This document shows, piece by piece, positions 1 to 7,404 of a stretch of 64,000 bases of DNA. This stretch comes from Streptomyces ortus (lineage in GTDB: Bacteria; Actinomycetota; Actinomycetes; Streptomycetales; Streptomycetaceae). The notes below the pieces were generated by a model that was given only the letters and a program-made list of their open reading frames with translations, ran no database searches and had not been told where the DNA came from. The stretch is taken from assembly GCF_026341275.1 (NCBI RefSeq), contig NZ_JAIFZO010000002.1, positions 7,470,118 through 7,534,117 of the forward strand, in the 5' to 3' direction. A program made the position numbers and the translations under genes. Every line of letters starts with the position of its first letter. Position 1 is the stretch's first letter.

Positions 1-41
1 GCGGCTACGAACGCCAGCGCCGGCAGCGCCGAATACACCAT
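1..41 (-). CDS. 5' tip of a gene leaving the left edge (possible exported or membrane protein)
   Basis: Read leftward from an ATG at 41, the open frame gives MVYSALPALAFVA, a hydrophobic start such as a signal peptide or first membrane segment. Two purine-rich ribosome-binding sequences lie just upstream (GGAGG at 53-57 and GAGGA at 42-46). Only about 13 codons are visible, so no function can be assigned. Its upstream region holds the repeated GTCA/TGAC motifs at 196-240, which could belong to it. Confidence 0.4.
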   Translation of the reverse strand, partial: MVYSALPALAFVA

Positions 42-195
42 TCCTCGTGTACCTCCGGCCTGTTCCAGTGCCGACGGTCGCTCGGACTGTTGCGGGGTAT
101 GAGCCTGCACGGGGTTCACCTGGTCCTTCTGCCGGGCGGCCTTGCGAAAGGTGCCCGCGCGGTCTGGGGTGGTACCCACTGGCACCACTCGCGTT

Positions 196-240
196 GTCAC
201 TAAATGACTGTCACTTAGCGCCAGTGTGTCATTAAGTGAC
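196..240. promoter_or_regulatory. Repeated GTCA-N5-TGAC operator-like sites
   Basis: Two 13-bp elements, GTCACTAAATGAC at 196-208 and GTCATTAAGTGAC at 228-240, are each flanked by GTCA/TGAC arms. They are nearly inverted copies of each other, starting 32 bp apart. A further half-site GTCACTTAG lies at 210-218. The AT-rich cores stand out in this GC-rich DNA. They look like a cooperative repressor or activator site. The regulator is unknown, and the target is probably the leftward gene starting at 41. Confidence 0.35.
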
Positions 241-247
241 GTTAGGG

Positions 248-675
248 TCAACGCATTTTTCCCTTGCACGCCTGTGGTGCGGTGCGTTGTCTCTCGGCAG
301 GGGTGAGGGCTTGGGGGAGGCGAAGTCGGAAGCACGCGCCGAGGGTTCGGGGCGTGAGAGTGAGGGTGCCTCGGTGCTGGTGGGCCAGGTCGCGGGCGAT
401 GGCGAGGCCCAGGCCGGTGCCGCCCTGGTCGCGGGAGCGGGCGTCGTCGAGGCGGACGAAGTGCTCGTGTGCGGGGGTGGGGTCGGTGGTGTCGCAGGTG
501 AGGGTCAACCCGCGTCCGGTGAGGGGGGATTGCTCGGTGAGTCGGGAGGCGAGGGCTGTCAGGTCGACGGTTTCGGGGTCGGCCTCGGGGGTGCGGGTGT
601 CGAGGCGACGGCCAGGGCCGCGACGGCCCGTACCGAACGCGGTCGCCGGCGGCGGCGCGGCTCAGGCGTGTTCAC
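248..675 (-). pseudogene. Remnant of a sensor histidine kinase
   Basis: The rightmost 20 or so codons (from GTG at 675, overlapping the end of the response-regulator remnant) look like the basic, hydrophobic N-terminus of a histidine kinase. The reading frame then shifts. A second frame ending at 248 encodes a kinase C-terminus with FVRLDDARSRDQGGTGLGLA, the G-box region of the HATPase domain, followed by HQHRGTLTLTP. The sensor, HAMP, H-box and N-box regions are missing, so at least two deletions and a frame change have removed the kinase core. No catalytic activity is expected. Frame and motif are seen directly; the decay history is inferred. Confidence 0.7.
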
Positions 676-800
676 GGTCGTCCACCAGCCGGTGGCCGCT
701 GCCCCGTACGGTCTGCAGGGACTGCCGGTGGAACGCGGCGTCCACCTTCTTGCGCAGGGCGCTCACGCGCGCTTCCACCAGGTGTCGGGCCGCCTTCCTG
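662..800 (-). pseudogene. C-terminal remnant of an OmpR-family response regulator
   Basis: The leftward frame ending at 662 contains VEARVSALRKKVD followed by SLQTVRGSGHRLVDD. This is the recognition helix and wing of an OmpR/PhoB-type winged-helix domain. The receiver domain and the first part of the DNA-binding domain are absent, and the sequence upstream does not resemble either. The stop overlaps the GTG of the kinase remnant by 14 nt, the usual regulator-kinase gene arrangement, so both are scraps of one two-component operon. Confidence 0.65.
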
Positions 801-979
801 ATCGTCCGATCAGGTTGGACCAGCCCCCGCTCGGCAAGGTCCGCGCACGCCGACGAAGCCGGCTCACGCACCGCTCGTCGCACCGGTCCGGGCGCGTTCG
901 GCCGTCCCGGCCCCTCGTATCGGTTCACCTCGCAGGCGACAGCCTCGTGGCCGACGCCTCGGTCTTTTGTACCGAGTGT

Positions 980-1009
980 TTGACACAACACTCCGGCAGA
1001 GGCCATCTT
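980..1009 (+). promoter_or_regulatory. Promoter of the membrane protein / GntR operon
   Basis: A perfect TTGACA at 980-985 is followed after 18 bp by CATCTT at 1004-1009, a fair -10 element. The following inverted repeat (1005-1032) overlaps the -10, and a further TTGTACC half-site at 967-973 lies just upstream of the -35. A repressor bound there would block RNA polymerase. Confidence 0.5.
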
Positions 1010-1032
1010 GTACCCATCGCTTGGTACAAGAT
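1005..1032. promoter_or_regulatory. Inverted-repeat operator, probably for the YtrA-type GntR regulator
   Basis: Perfect 10-bp arms ATCTTGTACC (1005-1014) and GGTACAAGAT (1023-1032) are separated by 8 bp. The site lies between the TTGACA promoter and the ATG at 1051. YtrA-subfamily GntR proteins usually repress their own operon, and the regulator is the second gene here, so autoregulation is the simplest reading. Confidence 0.6.
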
Positions 1033-1050
1033 AATTCGGGGGATCTCCAG

Positions 1051-1845
1051 ATGCTCGACACCGTCCCGCTGCAGACCCGGATCCTCGACCACGCCGACCA
1101 CTACGCCCGTTGGTCCGGTCTGGCCATCGGGATCGTGGCCGCACACCATCTGGTCACGATGGCCGACGGCGACGTCGCACTGCCCCTGGTGTTCGCCATC
1201 ACCGCCTTCGGCCTGTGCGCGGTGGGCGGTGTCCTGCTCGGCGACGCCCTCACCCTGCCTCCCCAGGAGACGGTACGCACCGCGAGTCTCGCCCCGCGTC
1301 GGATCCGGGACCAGGTACCGCCCCGTATGGCGCCGCTCCTCCTTCTGCAGGCGGGCTTCCTCGTGGCCCTGCTGGTGATCGGCGCGGTCACGGCCTCCTC
1401 CGTCGTCGACCGGCCCGACAGACCGGGCAGCGTCATCGACGTCACCTGCGGCGGGATCCGTACCTCGCTCGGCCCCTGGCCCGGCCTCTACTACAGCGGC
1501 CCGATGTTCGCCGCGCTCGCGGTGGCGACCCCCGTGTGTGTCTGGGCCCTGCGCCGCATCGCCGACGGCACCGGCGACGAACAGCAGCGCCGCGACCGCG
1601 CGTGGGCGATCACCGGAGCCTGGGGGCTGCTGGTCTCCAGTCAGCTGCTGCTCGTGGTGCTGATGCTCCTCGTCGCGCTCACGGACATGGCCTGCGCGGG
1701 GCCGCTGGGCGCCGCCACCGTCGTGGCGATCTGCCCCCTGGGCCTGCTGGGCATGTTCTGCTTCGGATGGTCGCTGGCCACGGTGGTGGCGCCCAGGGCG
1801 GTCGGCGACGAAGCCGCCGCCGAAGGGGCTTTCGACGATGAGTGA
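1051..1845 (+). CDS. Multispanning membrane protein co-transcribed with a GntR regulator
   Basis: The 264-residue product has about six hydrophobic segments. The first two fall near residues 22-60 and the last contains PLGLLGMFCFGWSL. An acidic tail follows (GDEAAAEGAFDDE). The start at 1051 is chosen because GGGGGA lies 8-12 nt upstream and the sequence before it is operator DNA. The 3' end overlaps the next gene by 8 nt, indicating translational coupling. YtrA-type regulators are commonly paired with membrane or ABC-transporter proteins that respond to envelope stress, but no ATPase is present here. The molecular function is unknown. Confidence 0.75.
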   Translation: MLDTVPLQTRILDHADHYARWSGLAIGIVAAHHLVTMADGDVALPLVFAITAFGLCAVGGVLLGDALTLPPQETVRTASLAPRRIRDQVPPRMAPLLLLQAGFLVALLVIGAVTASSVVDRPDRPGSVIDVTCGGIRTSLGPWPGLYYSGPMFAALAVATPVCVWALRRIADGTGDEQQRRDRAWAITGAWGLLVSSQLLLVVLMLLVALTDMACAGPLGAATVVAICPLGLLGMFCFGWSLATVVAPRAVGDEAAAEGAFDDE

Positions 1846-2365
1846 TGCCGCCGTCCGCGTCGACACCACCAGCCAGGTACCGCCGTACGAGCAGATCCGC
1901 GCCCAGTTGGCCGCGCTGATCCGCACCGGCCGGCTGGCCGAGGGCGAGCGGCTGCCGACCGTGCGCCAGCTCGCCACCGACCTCGGGCTGGCGCCGGGCA
2001 CGGTGGCCCGCGCCTACCGTGAACTGGAGGCCGCCGCGCTGATCCGCACCCGCCGTGGCGCGGGCACCAGGGTCGCACCGCTCCCGCCGGACGCGCACGC
2101 GCACGACGCCGACCGACTCACCGTCCTGGCACGGGACTTCACCTCGGCCGCCCGGACCCTGGGAGCCGACGCGGAGAACATCCTGACCGCCGTCCGCGAT
2201 GCCCTGGAGATCACGCCGAAGCCGAAGGCAAAGCCACAACCCAAGGCGAAGCCGAGGACGGCGCCGGGGCCGGGGCCGAAACCGGATGCAGATGCAGATG
2301 CAGATGCGGGTGCGGTTCCCGCGACCGCCGCGAGAGCTACTGGTCACCCCGCAGATAGCGAGTGA
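1838..2365 (+). CDS. GntR-family regulator, YtrA subfamily
   Basis: The 175-residue protein begins with a winged-helix domain (residues about 13-80) containing PPYEQIRAQLAALIRTG, LPTVRQLATDLGLAPGTVAR and AYRELE, all classic GntR features. The effector part is the short helical segment typical of YtrA (residues 85-125). A non-homologous tail rich in K/P then D/A follows. The tail is encoded partly by repeated GATGCA hexamers near 2284-2303, so it is simple-sequence expansion. It probably represses its own operon through the inverted repeat at 1005-1032. Its last 29 nt overlap the convergent tetR gene. Confidence 0.85.
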   Translation: MSDAAVRVDTTSQVPPYEQIRAQLAALIRTGRLAEGERLPTVRQLATDLGLAPGTVARAYRELEAAALIRTRRGAGTRVAPLPPDAHAHDADRLTVLARDFTSAARTLGADAENILTAVRDALEITPKPKAKPQPKAKPRTAPGPGPKPDADADADAGAVPATAARATGHPADSE

Positions 2366-2957
2366 TCATGGCGGCCAGCTCCCGCTCCAGCCTCTCGACC
2401 TGGACCGGGTGCGGGCTCGCCATGAGTTGGTGGGTGTTCATCTCCACCGTTCCCACGACGAGTTCCGCGGCCATGTCGAGGTCATCCACCCGGACGTCCG
2501 GATGCCGGGCGAGCACATCGCGTATCTGCCGCACCCGCGCCGTGCCGTGCCGGTCCATCGCTTCGATCAGTTCGCCGGAGACCGGCGCCTGTTCGATCAT
2601 CATCCGCAGGAGTTGCGGGTCGTCACGATGGTGGTCGATCGCGTCGCGGACCAGGGCCAGCACCGTCTCCTTCAGACTGCCCGGGGTCAGCTCCAGCTCG
2701 TCGGCTCCCGTCCAGCCCCCGCGGTCGATGTGACGGACCAGCAGCTTGGCCAGGATGGCGTCCTTGTTCGGGAAGTACTGGTACAGCGAGCCGATGGACA
2801 CGCGGGCGTGTTCGGCGATGCGGTTGGTGGTGCCCGCGGCATAGCCGTACTCGGTGAAAACGTGAGCAGCGGCGTTGAGGATGCGCTCACGGGTGAGCTC
2901 GGCGCGCACCTGCCGAGGCGTGCGACGTGGGGTGAGACGGTGTTCGTCGGAGGGCAT
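2337..2957 (-). CDS. TetR-family transcriptional regulator
   Basis: The 206-residue protein has an N-terminal TetR helix-turn-helix (residues about 19-65: RERILNAAAHVFTEYGY, then VSIGSLYQYFPNKDAIL). A C-terminal ligand domain continues to TRYLRGDQ. The ATG at 2957 precedes the arginine-rich lead-in common in this subfamily. It is divergent from the flavoenzyme gene at 3024, with a small inverted repeat (3000-3013) in the 66-bp gap. It is the likely local repressor of that gene and of itself. The ligand is unknown. Confidence 0.85.
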   Translation of the reverse strand: MPSDEHRLTPRRTPRQVRAELTRERILNAAAHVFTEYGYAAGTTNRIAEHARVSIGSLYQYFPNKDAILAKLLVRHIDRGGWTGADELELTPGSLKETVLALVRDAIDHHRDDPQLLRMMIEQAPVSGELIEAMDRHGTARVRQIRDVLARHPDVRVDDLDMAAELVVGTVEMNTHQLMASPHPVQVERLERELAAMITRYLRGDQ

Positions 2958-2999
2958 CCGGCGGTCCTTCCGGGCAGCGAAAAGCGAGTAGCCAAGACG

Positions 3000-3013
3000 T
3001 GAGCTTTTGCTCA
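3000..3013. promoter_or_regulatory. Inverted repeat between tetR and the flavoenzyme gene
   Basis: TGAGC-TTTT-GCTCA is a perfect 5-bp-arm palindrome in the 66-bp divergent gap, 10 nt before the ATG at 3024. Size and position fit a TetR operator covering both promoters. GAATACT at 3014-3020 could be a -10 so close to the ATG that the mRNA would be nearly leaderless. Confidence 0.45.
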
Positions 3014-3023
3014 GAATACTGCC

Positions 3024-5336
3024 ATGACCTGGGCAAACGACAGAGACCAAGCAAGCGGCACGCGTCCCGGAGGCCAACCGCCCCGGCCGGAGCGGCGTGA
3101 CGGGTCCCCCCTGCGGCCGGACACCTCCCGGCCGGACACCTCCCGCCCGGACTCCCCGCGCCCGGACTCCCCGCGCCGGCTCTCCTCCGTCGAGGAGGTC
3201 GAGGAGGTCGTCGGCCGCCCGGCCGCGATCATCATGCGCAAGCAGATCAGCGTCCTCGACGCGGGCTGCCGCGACGTCCTGGCCCACAGCCCGGTCGCCG
3301 CCTTCGGGTACCGGGCCGCCGACGGAACCGCCCGGACCACCTTCGTCGGCGGGACGCCGGGGTTCGCACGCGTCCACTCCGTGAAGCGGTTCTCCTTCGC
3401 CGTTCCCGGGCCGGCCGTCGCACGCGGTCCGGTCTCGCTGTTCTTCCTGCTGCCCGGGGTGGGCGAGGTGCTGCGCGTCAACGGCACCGCGTCCGCACTC
3501 AAGGGCGGGGAGACGGCCGTGGACATCACCGAGGCGTACGTGCACTGCGCGCAGGCCGTCATCCGCTCCGGCCTGTGGGAGCCGCCCGCTCCCTTCCGGG
3601 CGGCCGAGCCGGTACCGGGCGAGGGCCCGCTGACCGGCCCCGGCGTGAGCGACTTCCTGGCCGCCTCACCCTTCCTGGCCCTCTCCACCTGGGACTGCGA
3701 CCACGGCGGTGACACCAGCCCGCGCGGCGATCGGCAGGCCGTCGCACGCGTCCTGGACGGCCGCACCCTGGTCCTCGCCGACCGCAGGGGGAACAAGCGC
3801 GCCGACACCCTGCACAACCTGCTCCAGGACGACCGGCTCTCCCTCGCCGCGCTCGTCCCCGGCCGCAGCGGCGTGCTGCACGTCCACGGGCGGGGCGCGA
3901 TCACCGACGACCCCGCACTGCTGGCGCCGCTGGCCCTGCGCGGGGTGCCCCCGCATCTCGCACTCCTCATCGACGTGGAGTACGCCGAGGTGAGCGCCAA
4001 CGACGCGGTGTCCGGTGCGCGGCTGTGGACGCCCGACGGACGGACCGGCCAGGACCGCACACCCGACATGATGGCCCTGGGCGGCGCCCACCTGGCTGCC
4101 AACTCGGCCGAATCCGGCGGCAGATGGACGTGGCTGCTCAAGGCCGTCGCCTCCCTTCCCGGGGTGACCCGGCTCCTGCGAAAGGTCGCCGACAGGGCCT
4201 ATGTCGCCGGACTGCGCAAGGAGGGGTACGACGATGTGCGCGCCCCCATGGCCGCTCGGCAAGGTGACGCCTTCGACCAAACCACTCAAGTCGCTTCGGT
4301 TCAGGCCCCCTTGCGGCCTGTGCGTGTCCGCGAGATACGCCAGGAGACATCCACCGCACGCACCCTGGTCCTTGAGGACGCGGCCGGTCGGGCCGAGCGG
4401 TTCGACTTCCAGCCCGGCCAGTTCTTCACGCTGGTCTGGGACGTGGACGGCCGGCCGGTACGGCGTGCCTACTCGGCCTCCTCGGTGCCCGGGGCGACAC
4501 ACCTGGAACTCACGATCAAGCACGTGGCGGGCGGGCGCTTCTCCACTCACGCCCACCGCGGCCTGCGTCCAGGGGACCACCTCGCGGTACGCGGCCCCTC
4601 CGGCACCTTCCACATCCCGGCGCAGGCACCCGAAGAGCTGGTGCTCATCGCGGCGGGCAGCGGCATCACCCCCATGATGAGCATGATCCGAACCCGTCTG
4701 TCCGATCCTGCGGCGGCGGGGAGGATCCATCTGCTCTACAGCAGTCGGAGCCCCGAGGACATCATCTTCGGCGACGAGTTGACCCGTATGGAGAAGGACC
4801 GTCCGGACCGGCTGACGGTCACCCACGTCCTCACCCGTCGCGACGGCCGGCTCGACCCCGAAGGCGTCCGCCGGTGGGTGACCGGCCTGTCCCTGTCCGA
4901 CGGCGCCCACCACTATGTCTGCGGCCCCGAAGCGCTGATGGACACCGTCCAGGACGTCCTGCGGCACCTCGGCGTGCCGGACGGACGCATGCATCAGGAA
5001 CGCTTCACCGGTGGCGTGGGCGCTCCCGCTGTCGCGGCGCCCCAGGAGCTGAGAGTCGAGGAGGAGGGGAGCCTCGTCGGAACCACCGTGGTCGAGCCGG
5101 GCCAGACGTTGCTCGACGCCGGTCTCGCCGCGGGACTGCGTATGCCGTACTCCTGCACGGTCGGCAACTGCGGCGAGTGTGTGGCACGGATCCGCGGCGG
5201 AGAGGTCACGCAACCCGAACACACCTGCCTCACCCCCGAGCAGAAAGCCGCGGGTTACGTGCTGACCTGCGTCGGCTGCCCCCTCTCGAAGGTGACGCTC
5301 GACATCGCCGACCAGGCGGTCCCCGACCGATCCTGA
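3024..5336 (+). CDS. Fusion flavoprotein: split-barrel domains, ferredoxin-NAD(P) reductase module and 2Fe-2S domain
   Basis: The 770-residue protein has a Pro/Arg-rich repeat leader (residues about 20-55). Next comes a pyridoxamine-phosphate-oxidase-like split-barrel region in two parts (about 60-380: IIMRKQISVLDAGCRDVLAH, RRGNKRADTLHNLL). A reductase module (about 425-665) has FAD motif RAYSASS and NAD motif GSGITPMMS. A plant-type ferredoxin domain (about 685-765) has ligands in YSCTVGNCGECVARI and the last Cys in LTCVGC. Such proteins pass electrons from NAD(P)H through FAD to the iron-sulfur centre and an FMN-type site; the final acceptor is unknown. It is probably repressed by the divergent TetR protein. 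It is not a flavohaemoglobin, since there is no globin domain. Confidence 0.85.
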   Translation: MTWANDRDQASGTRPGGQPPRPERRDGSPLRPDTSRPDTSRPDSPRPDSPRRLSSVEEVEEVVGRPAAIIMRKQISVLDAGCRDVLAHSPVAAFGYRAADGTARTTFVGGTPGFARVHSVKRFSFAVPGPAVARGPVSLFFLLPGVGEVLRVNGTASALKGGETAVDITEAYVHCAQAVIRSGLWEPPAPFRAAEPVPGEGPLTGPGVSDFLAASPFLALSTWDCDHGGDTSPRGDRQAVARVLDGRTLVLADRRGNKRADTLHNLLQDDRLSLAALVPGRSGVLHVHGRGAITDDPALLAPLALRGVPPHLALLIDVEYAEVSANDAVSGARLWTPDGRTGQDRTPDMMALGGAHLAANSAESGGRWTWLLKAVASLPGVTRLLRKVADRAYVAGLRKEGYDDVRAPMAARQGDAFDQTTQVASVQAPLRPVRVREIRQETSTARTLVLEDAAGRAERFDFQPGQFFTLVWDVDGRPVRRAYSASSVPGATHLELTIKHVAGGRFSTHAHRGLRPGDHLAVRGPSGTFHIPAQAPEELVLIAAGSGITPMMSMIRTRLSDPAAAGRIHLLYSSRSPEDIIFGDELTRMEKDRPDRLTVTHVLTRRDGRLDPEGVRRWVTGLSLSDGAHHYVCGPEALMDTVQDVLRHLGVPDGRMHQERFTGGVGAPAVAAPQELRVEEEGSLVGTTVVEPGQTLLDAGLAAGLRMPYSCTVGNCGECVARIRGGEVTQPEHTCLTPEQKAAGYVLTCVGCPLSKVTLDIADQAVPDRS
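3114..3173 (+). repeat. Four tandem 15-bp units in the flavoenzyme leader
   Basis: Units at 3114-3128 and 3129-3143 are identical (CGGCCGGACACCTCC). Units at 3144-3158 and 3159-3173 are identical to each other (CGCCCGGACTCCCCG). They encode RPDTS twice then RPDSP twice, a disordered linker that can vary in copy number between strains. Confidence 0.85.
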
Positions 5337-5435
5337 CCAGGGGCGGCGGGCGCCTGACCGAAAAACCGTTGGCGGCCCGGCACGGCCCCTGCTACTTTCC
5401 CGGAGGCCGTGCGAGAGAACGAGGAGGTGGTACCC

Positions 5436-5489
5436 GTGACATCACTGTCGACGTGGGTGCTCTCCTCCGGGGTCACGGTCGGGCGATAG
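5436..5489 (+). CDS. Possible 17-residue leader peptide upstream of the hydrolase gene
   Basis: A GTG-started frame encodes a 17-residue peptide, begins MTSLSTWVLSS and ends at TAG 5487-5489. It sits behind a very strong ribosome-binding sequence (GAGGAGGTGG at 5421-5430). It lies 45 nt before the hydrolase ATG and could be a regulatory upstream ORF. There is no family assignment, and coding status is uncertain. Confidence 0.3.
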   Translation: MTSLSTWVLSSGVTVGR

Positions 5490-5534
5490 GTCGCCCGGGA
5501 GCGCCGTTCAGCAGCACTCCCGAAAGGCCGGACC

Positions 5535-6308
5535 ATGCCCGACACGACCGTGCACAGCACGGACACCCACACCCCGAACACGAACATGCAACTCACGTCC
5601 GAGCAGCGCCTCGACGACGGCGTCCTCGTACGTGAATTCACCCTCGGCGAGATCCCCGGCACCCTGTGGACGCCTGCGTCCGCCACCCCGGCCCCGCTGA
5701 TCCTGATCGCCCACAACAACGGCCTGCCCAAGAGGGACGCCCGCTTGGTGGCCCGGGCCCGGCACGCCGCGGGGCGCGGCTACGCGGTGGCGTCCATCGA
5801 CGCCGCCGGGTGCGGTGACCGGCCCCGTTCCGCCGCCGAAGAACAGACCCGCGCCGACCTCCGGCGGGCGATGCGGGCCGGCGAGCCGGTCGACGAGATC
5901 CTCGAGTCCCTCGTGGGCCCGCTGGTCGAGAAGGCGGCCCCGGAGTGGCGGACCACCCTGGACGCCCTGCTCTCGCTGCCCGGGATCGGCGGCCCGGTCG
6001 GATACTCGGGGTGGACCGCCCTCGGCATCCGGCTGGCGGTCTCCGAACCCCGTATCGCCGCCGCCGGCTTCTTCGCCGGGGGGTACGTGCCCCACGCCCA
6101 GCGCGAGGAGGCCCGGCAGGTCACCGCCCCTGTGCTGCTCCTGCTGCAGTGGGACGACGAGGGGAACCCCCGGCAGCGTGCCCTGGACCTGTTCGACACC
6201 TTCGGCACCCGGCAGAAGACACTGCACGCCAACATGGGCGGCCACACCGGCACCCCGTGGTTCGAGGCGGAGGACGCGGGCCGGTTCTTCGACCGACACC
6301 TGAAGTGA
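5535..6308 (+). CDS. Alpha/beta-hydrolase, dienelactone-hydrolase-like
   Basis: The 257-residue protein shows the alpha/beta-hydrolase pattern. There is an oxyanion-side strand LILIAHNNG (about 57-65), a nucleophile elbow G-Y-S-G-W (about 156-160), a late acidic residue in QWDDEGNP and a terminal His in GGHTGTPWFE. No signal peptide is present, so it is cytoplasmic. It probably hydrolyses an ester or lactone of unknown identity. It is followed by a convergent gene and has no obvious pathway partner except the flavoenzyme upstream. An in-frame alternative start exists at the second Met (residue 18). Confidence 0.75.
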   Translation: MPDTTVHSTDTHTPNTNMQLTSEQRLDDGVLVREFTLGEIPGTLWTPASATPAPLILIAHNNGLPKRDARLVARARHAAGRGYAVASIDAAGCGDRPRSAAEEQTRADLRRAMRAGEPVDEILESLVGPLVEKAAPEWRTTLDALLSLPGIGGPVGYSGWTALGIRLAVSEPRIAAAGFFAGGYVPHAQREEARQVTAPVLLLLQWDDEGNPRQRALDLFDTFGTRQKTLHANMGGHTGTPWFEAEDAGRFFDRHLK

Positions 6309-6383
6309 GGCCGGCCGGACGCCGCGCCGCGGTGCCCGGCCGGTACACCGCTCCGCGGCGGGCGAACCTCGCCTGCCGCGGAG

Positions 6384-7292
6384 CTAGAAAGCGGCGACGG
6401 CTGCGGGGCGGCGGCGGGTCAGGAGGCGCAGGCACGCCACCGGGCGGTCGCGCACCGGGCGGCGGGTGACGGTGGCGCCTCGGGCCGTCACCGATTCCAG
6501 GCGCTGGTGGTGCAGGTCCAGGATGAAACGCATCAGCCGCCGGTGTTCGTCCGAGCAGTGGTCGAGCAGCACGCCCGCCTCCCGGAGCGTGCCGCGCGCG
6601 GTGCGGGCGGTGGCCGCGACCAGCGCCCGTACCCCGGGCAGGTCGCGGCCCCGCTCCAGGTCCTCGCGCGTGATGTCGTACCGGTCGAGATCGCTGACGG
6701 GCAGGTACAGGCGCCCGCCGCGCAGATCCTCGTGCAGGTCGGTCAGGATGTCCGTCCGCTGGGCCGCGTCGGCGAACAGCCGGCAGGCGTCGGCGAACTC
6801 GGCGCTGCCGCCGCCCTGATGGGCCAGCCCCGAGGTGATCATCAGGAACGGCCAGGTGAGCCGCTCCACGTACCGCTGGTAGTCGGCCTCGGTGGCGAAA
6901 CCGGGGAAGTCGAGGTCGATCCGCGCGCCGTCCAGATACGAGTCGACCCACCGGAGCGGCAGCTCACGGGCTGCCGCCGTGTGCAGGAACGCGCGCAGCA
7001 GCGGGTGCTCGGCGCTTCCCGAGTCCAGCGCCGTACGCACCTGCTTGTTCCACGCGTCGTAACGCCGGGTGCGTTCCTCGACCGTGCCCCGGTCGCAGAT
7101 GTCGTCGGTGTAGGCGGCGAACGCGTAACCGGCGAGGACGTGCGGCTGATGGTCCGCGGGCACCATCAGGCGCACCGCCAGATAGCCGGCCGGCTCCCGT
7201 CGCCGCATGAACCGCGCGACCTTCATGTAGTCGTCACGCAGCACGCCGTGGTTCACCTCGGCCGCTTCCAGACTCCTCCGCCAGGTCCGCAC
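6384..7292 (-). CDS. Squalene/phytoene synthase family protein (orphan)
   Basis: The 302-residue product has the two aspartate-rich regions of trans-isoprenyl head-to-head synthases: YTDDICD (about residues 61-67) and DILTDLHEDLRGGRLYLP (about 182-199). These bind the diphosphates through Mg ions. GTG at 7292 is preceded by AGGAGAG. No carotenoid or hopanoid gene (desaturase, cyclase, prenyl synthase) is nearby, so substrate choice cannot be inferred from context. The C-terminus is unusually Arg-rich. It could condense FPP or GGPP, or be a divergent paralog. Confidence 0.8.
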   Translation of the reverse strand: MRTWRRSLEAAEVNHGVLRDDYMKVARFMRRREPAGYLAVRLMVPADHQPHVLAGYAFAAYTDDICDRGTVEERTRRYDAWNKQVRTALDSGSAEHPLLRAFLHTAAARELPLRWVDSYLDGARIDLDFPGFATEADYQRYVERLTWPFLMITSGLAHQGGGSAEFADACRLFADAAQRTDILTDLHEDLRGGRLYLPVSDLDRYDITREDLERGRDLPGVRALVAATARTARGTLREAGVLLDHCSDEHRRLMRFILDLHHQRLESVTARGATVTRRPVRDRPVACLRLLTRRRPAAVAAF

Positions 7293-7404
7293 GTTCCGCT
7301 CTCCTGAGACTGCCGGTCCTCAACCACCCAAGCGACCAACGCTACCAGTCACGCGATCTTCGGCGGACGGCAGGTCCGGGCGGGCGGGGCGGCAGCTCAG
7401 GGCG

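Noticed and set aside
236..1378. Rightward frame over the two-component remnants and membrane gene
   Set aside because: The leftward kinase and regulator motifs and the rightward membrane protein in another frame explain the DNA. The frame itself is low-complexity.
3011..4141. Leftward frame opposite the flavoenzyme
   Set aside because: The rightward frame has the complete split-barrel, reductase and ferredoxin motifs. The leftward product is Arg/Ser-rich without motifs.
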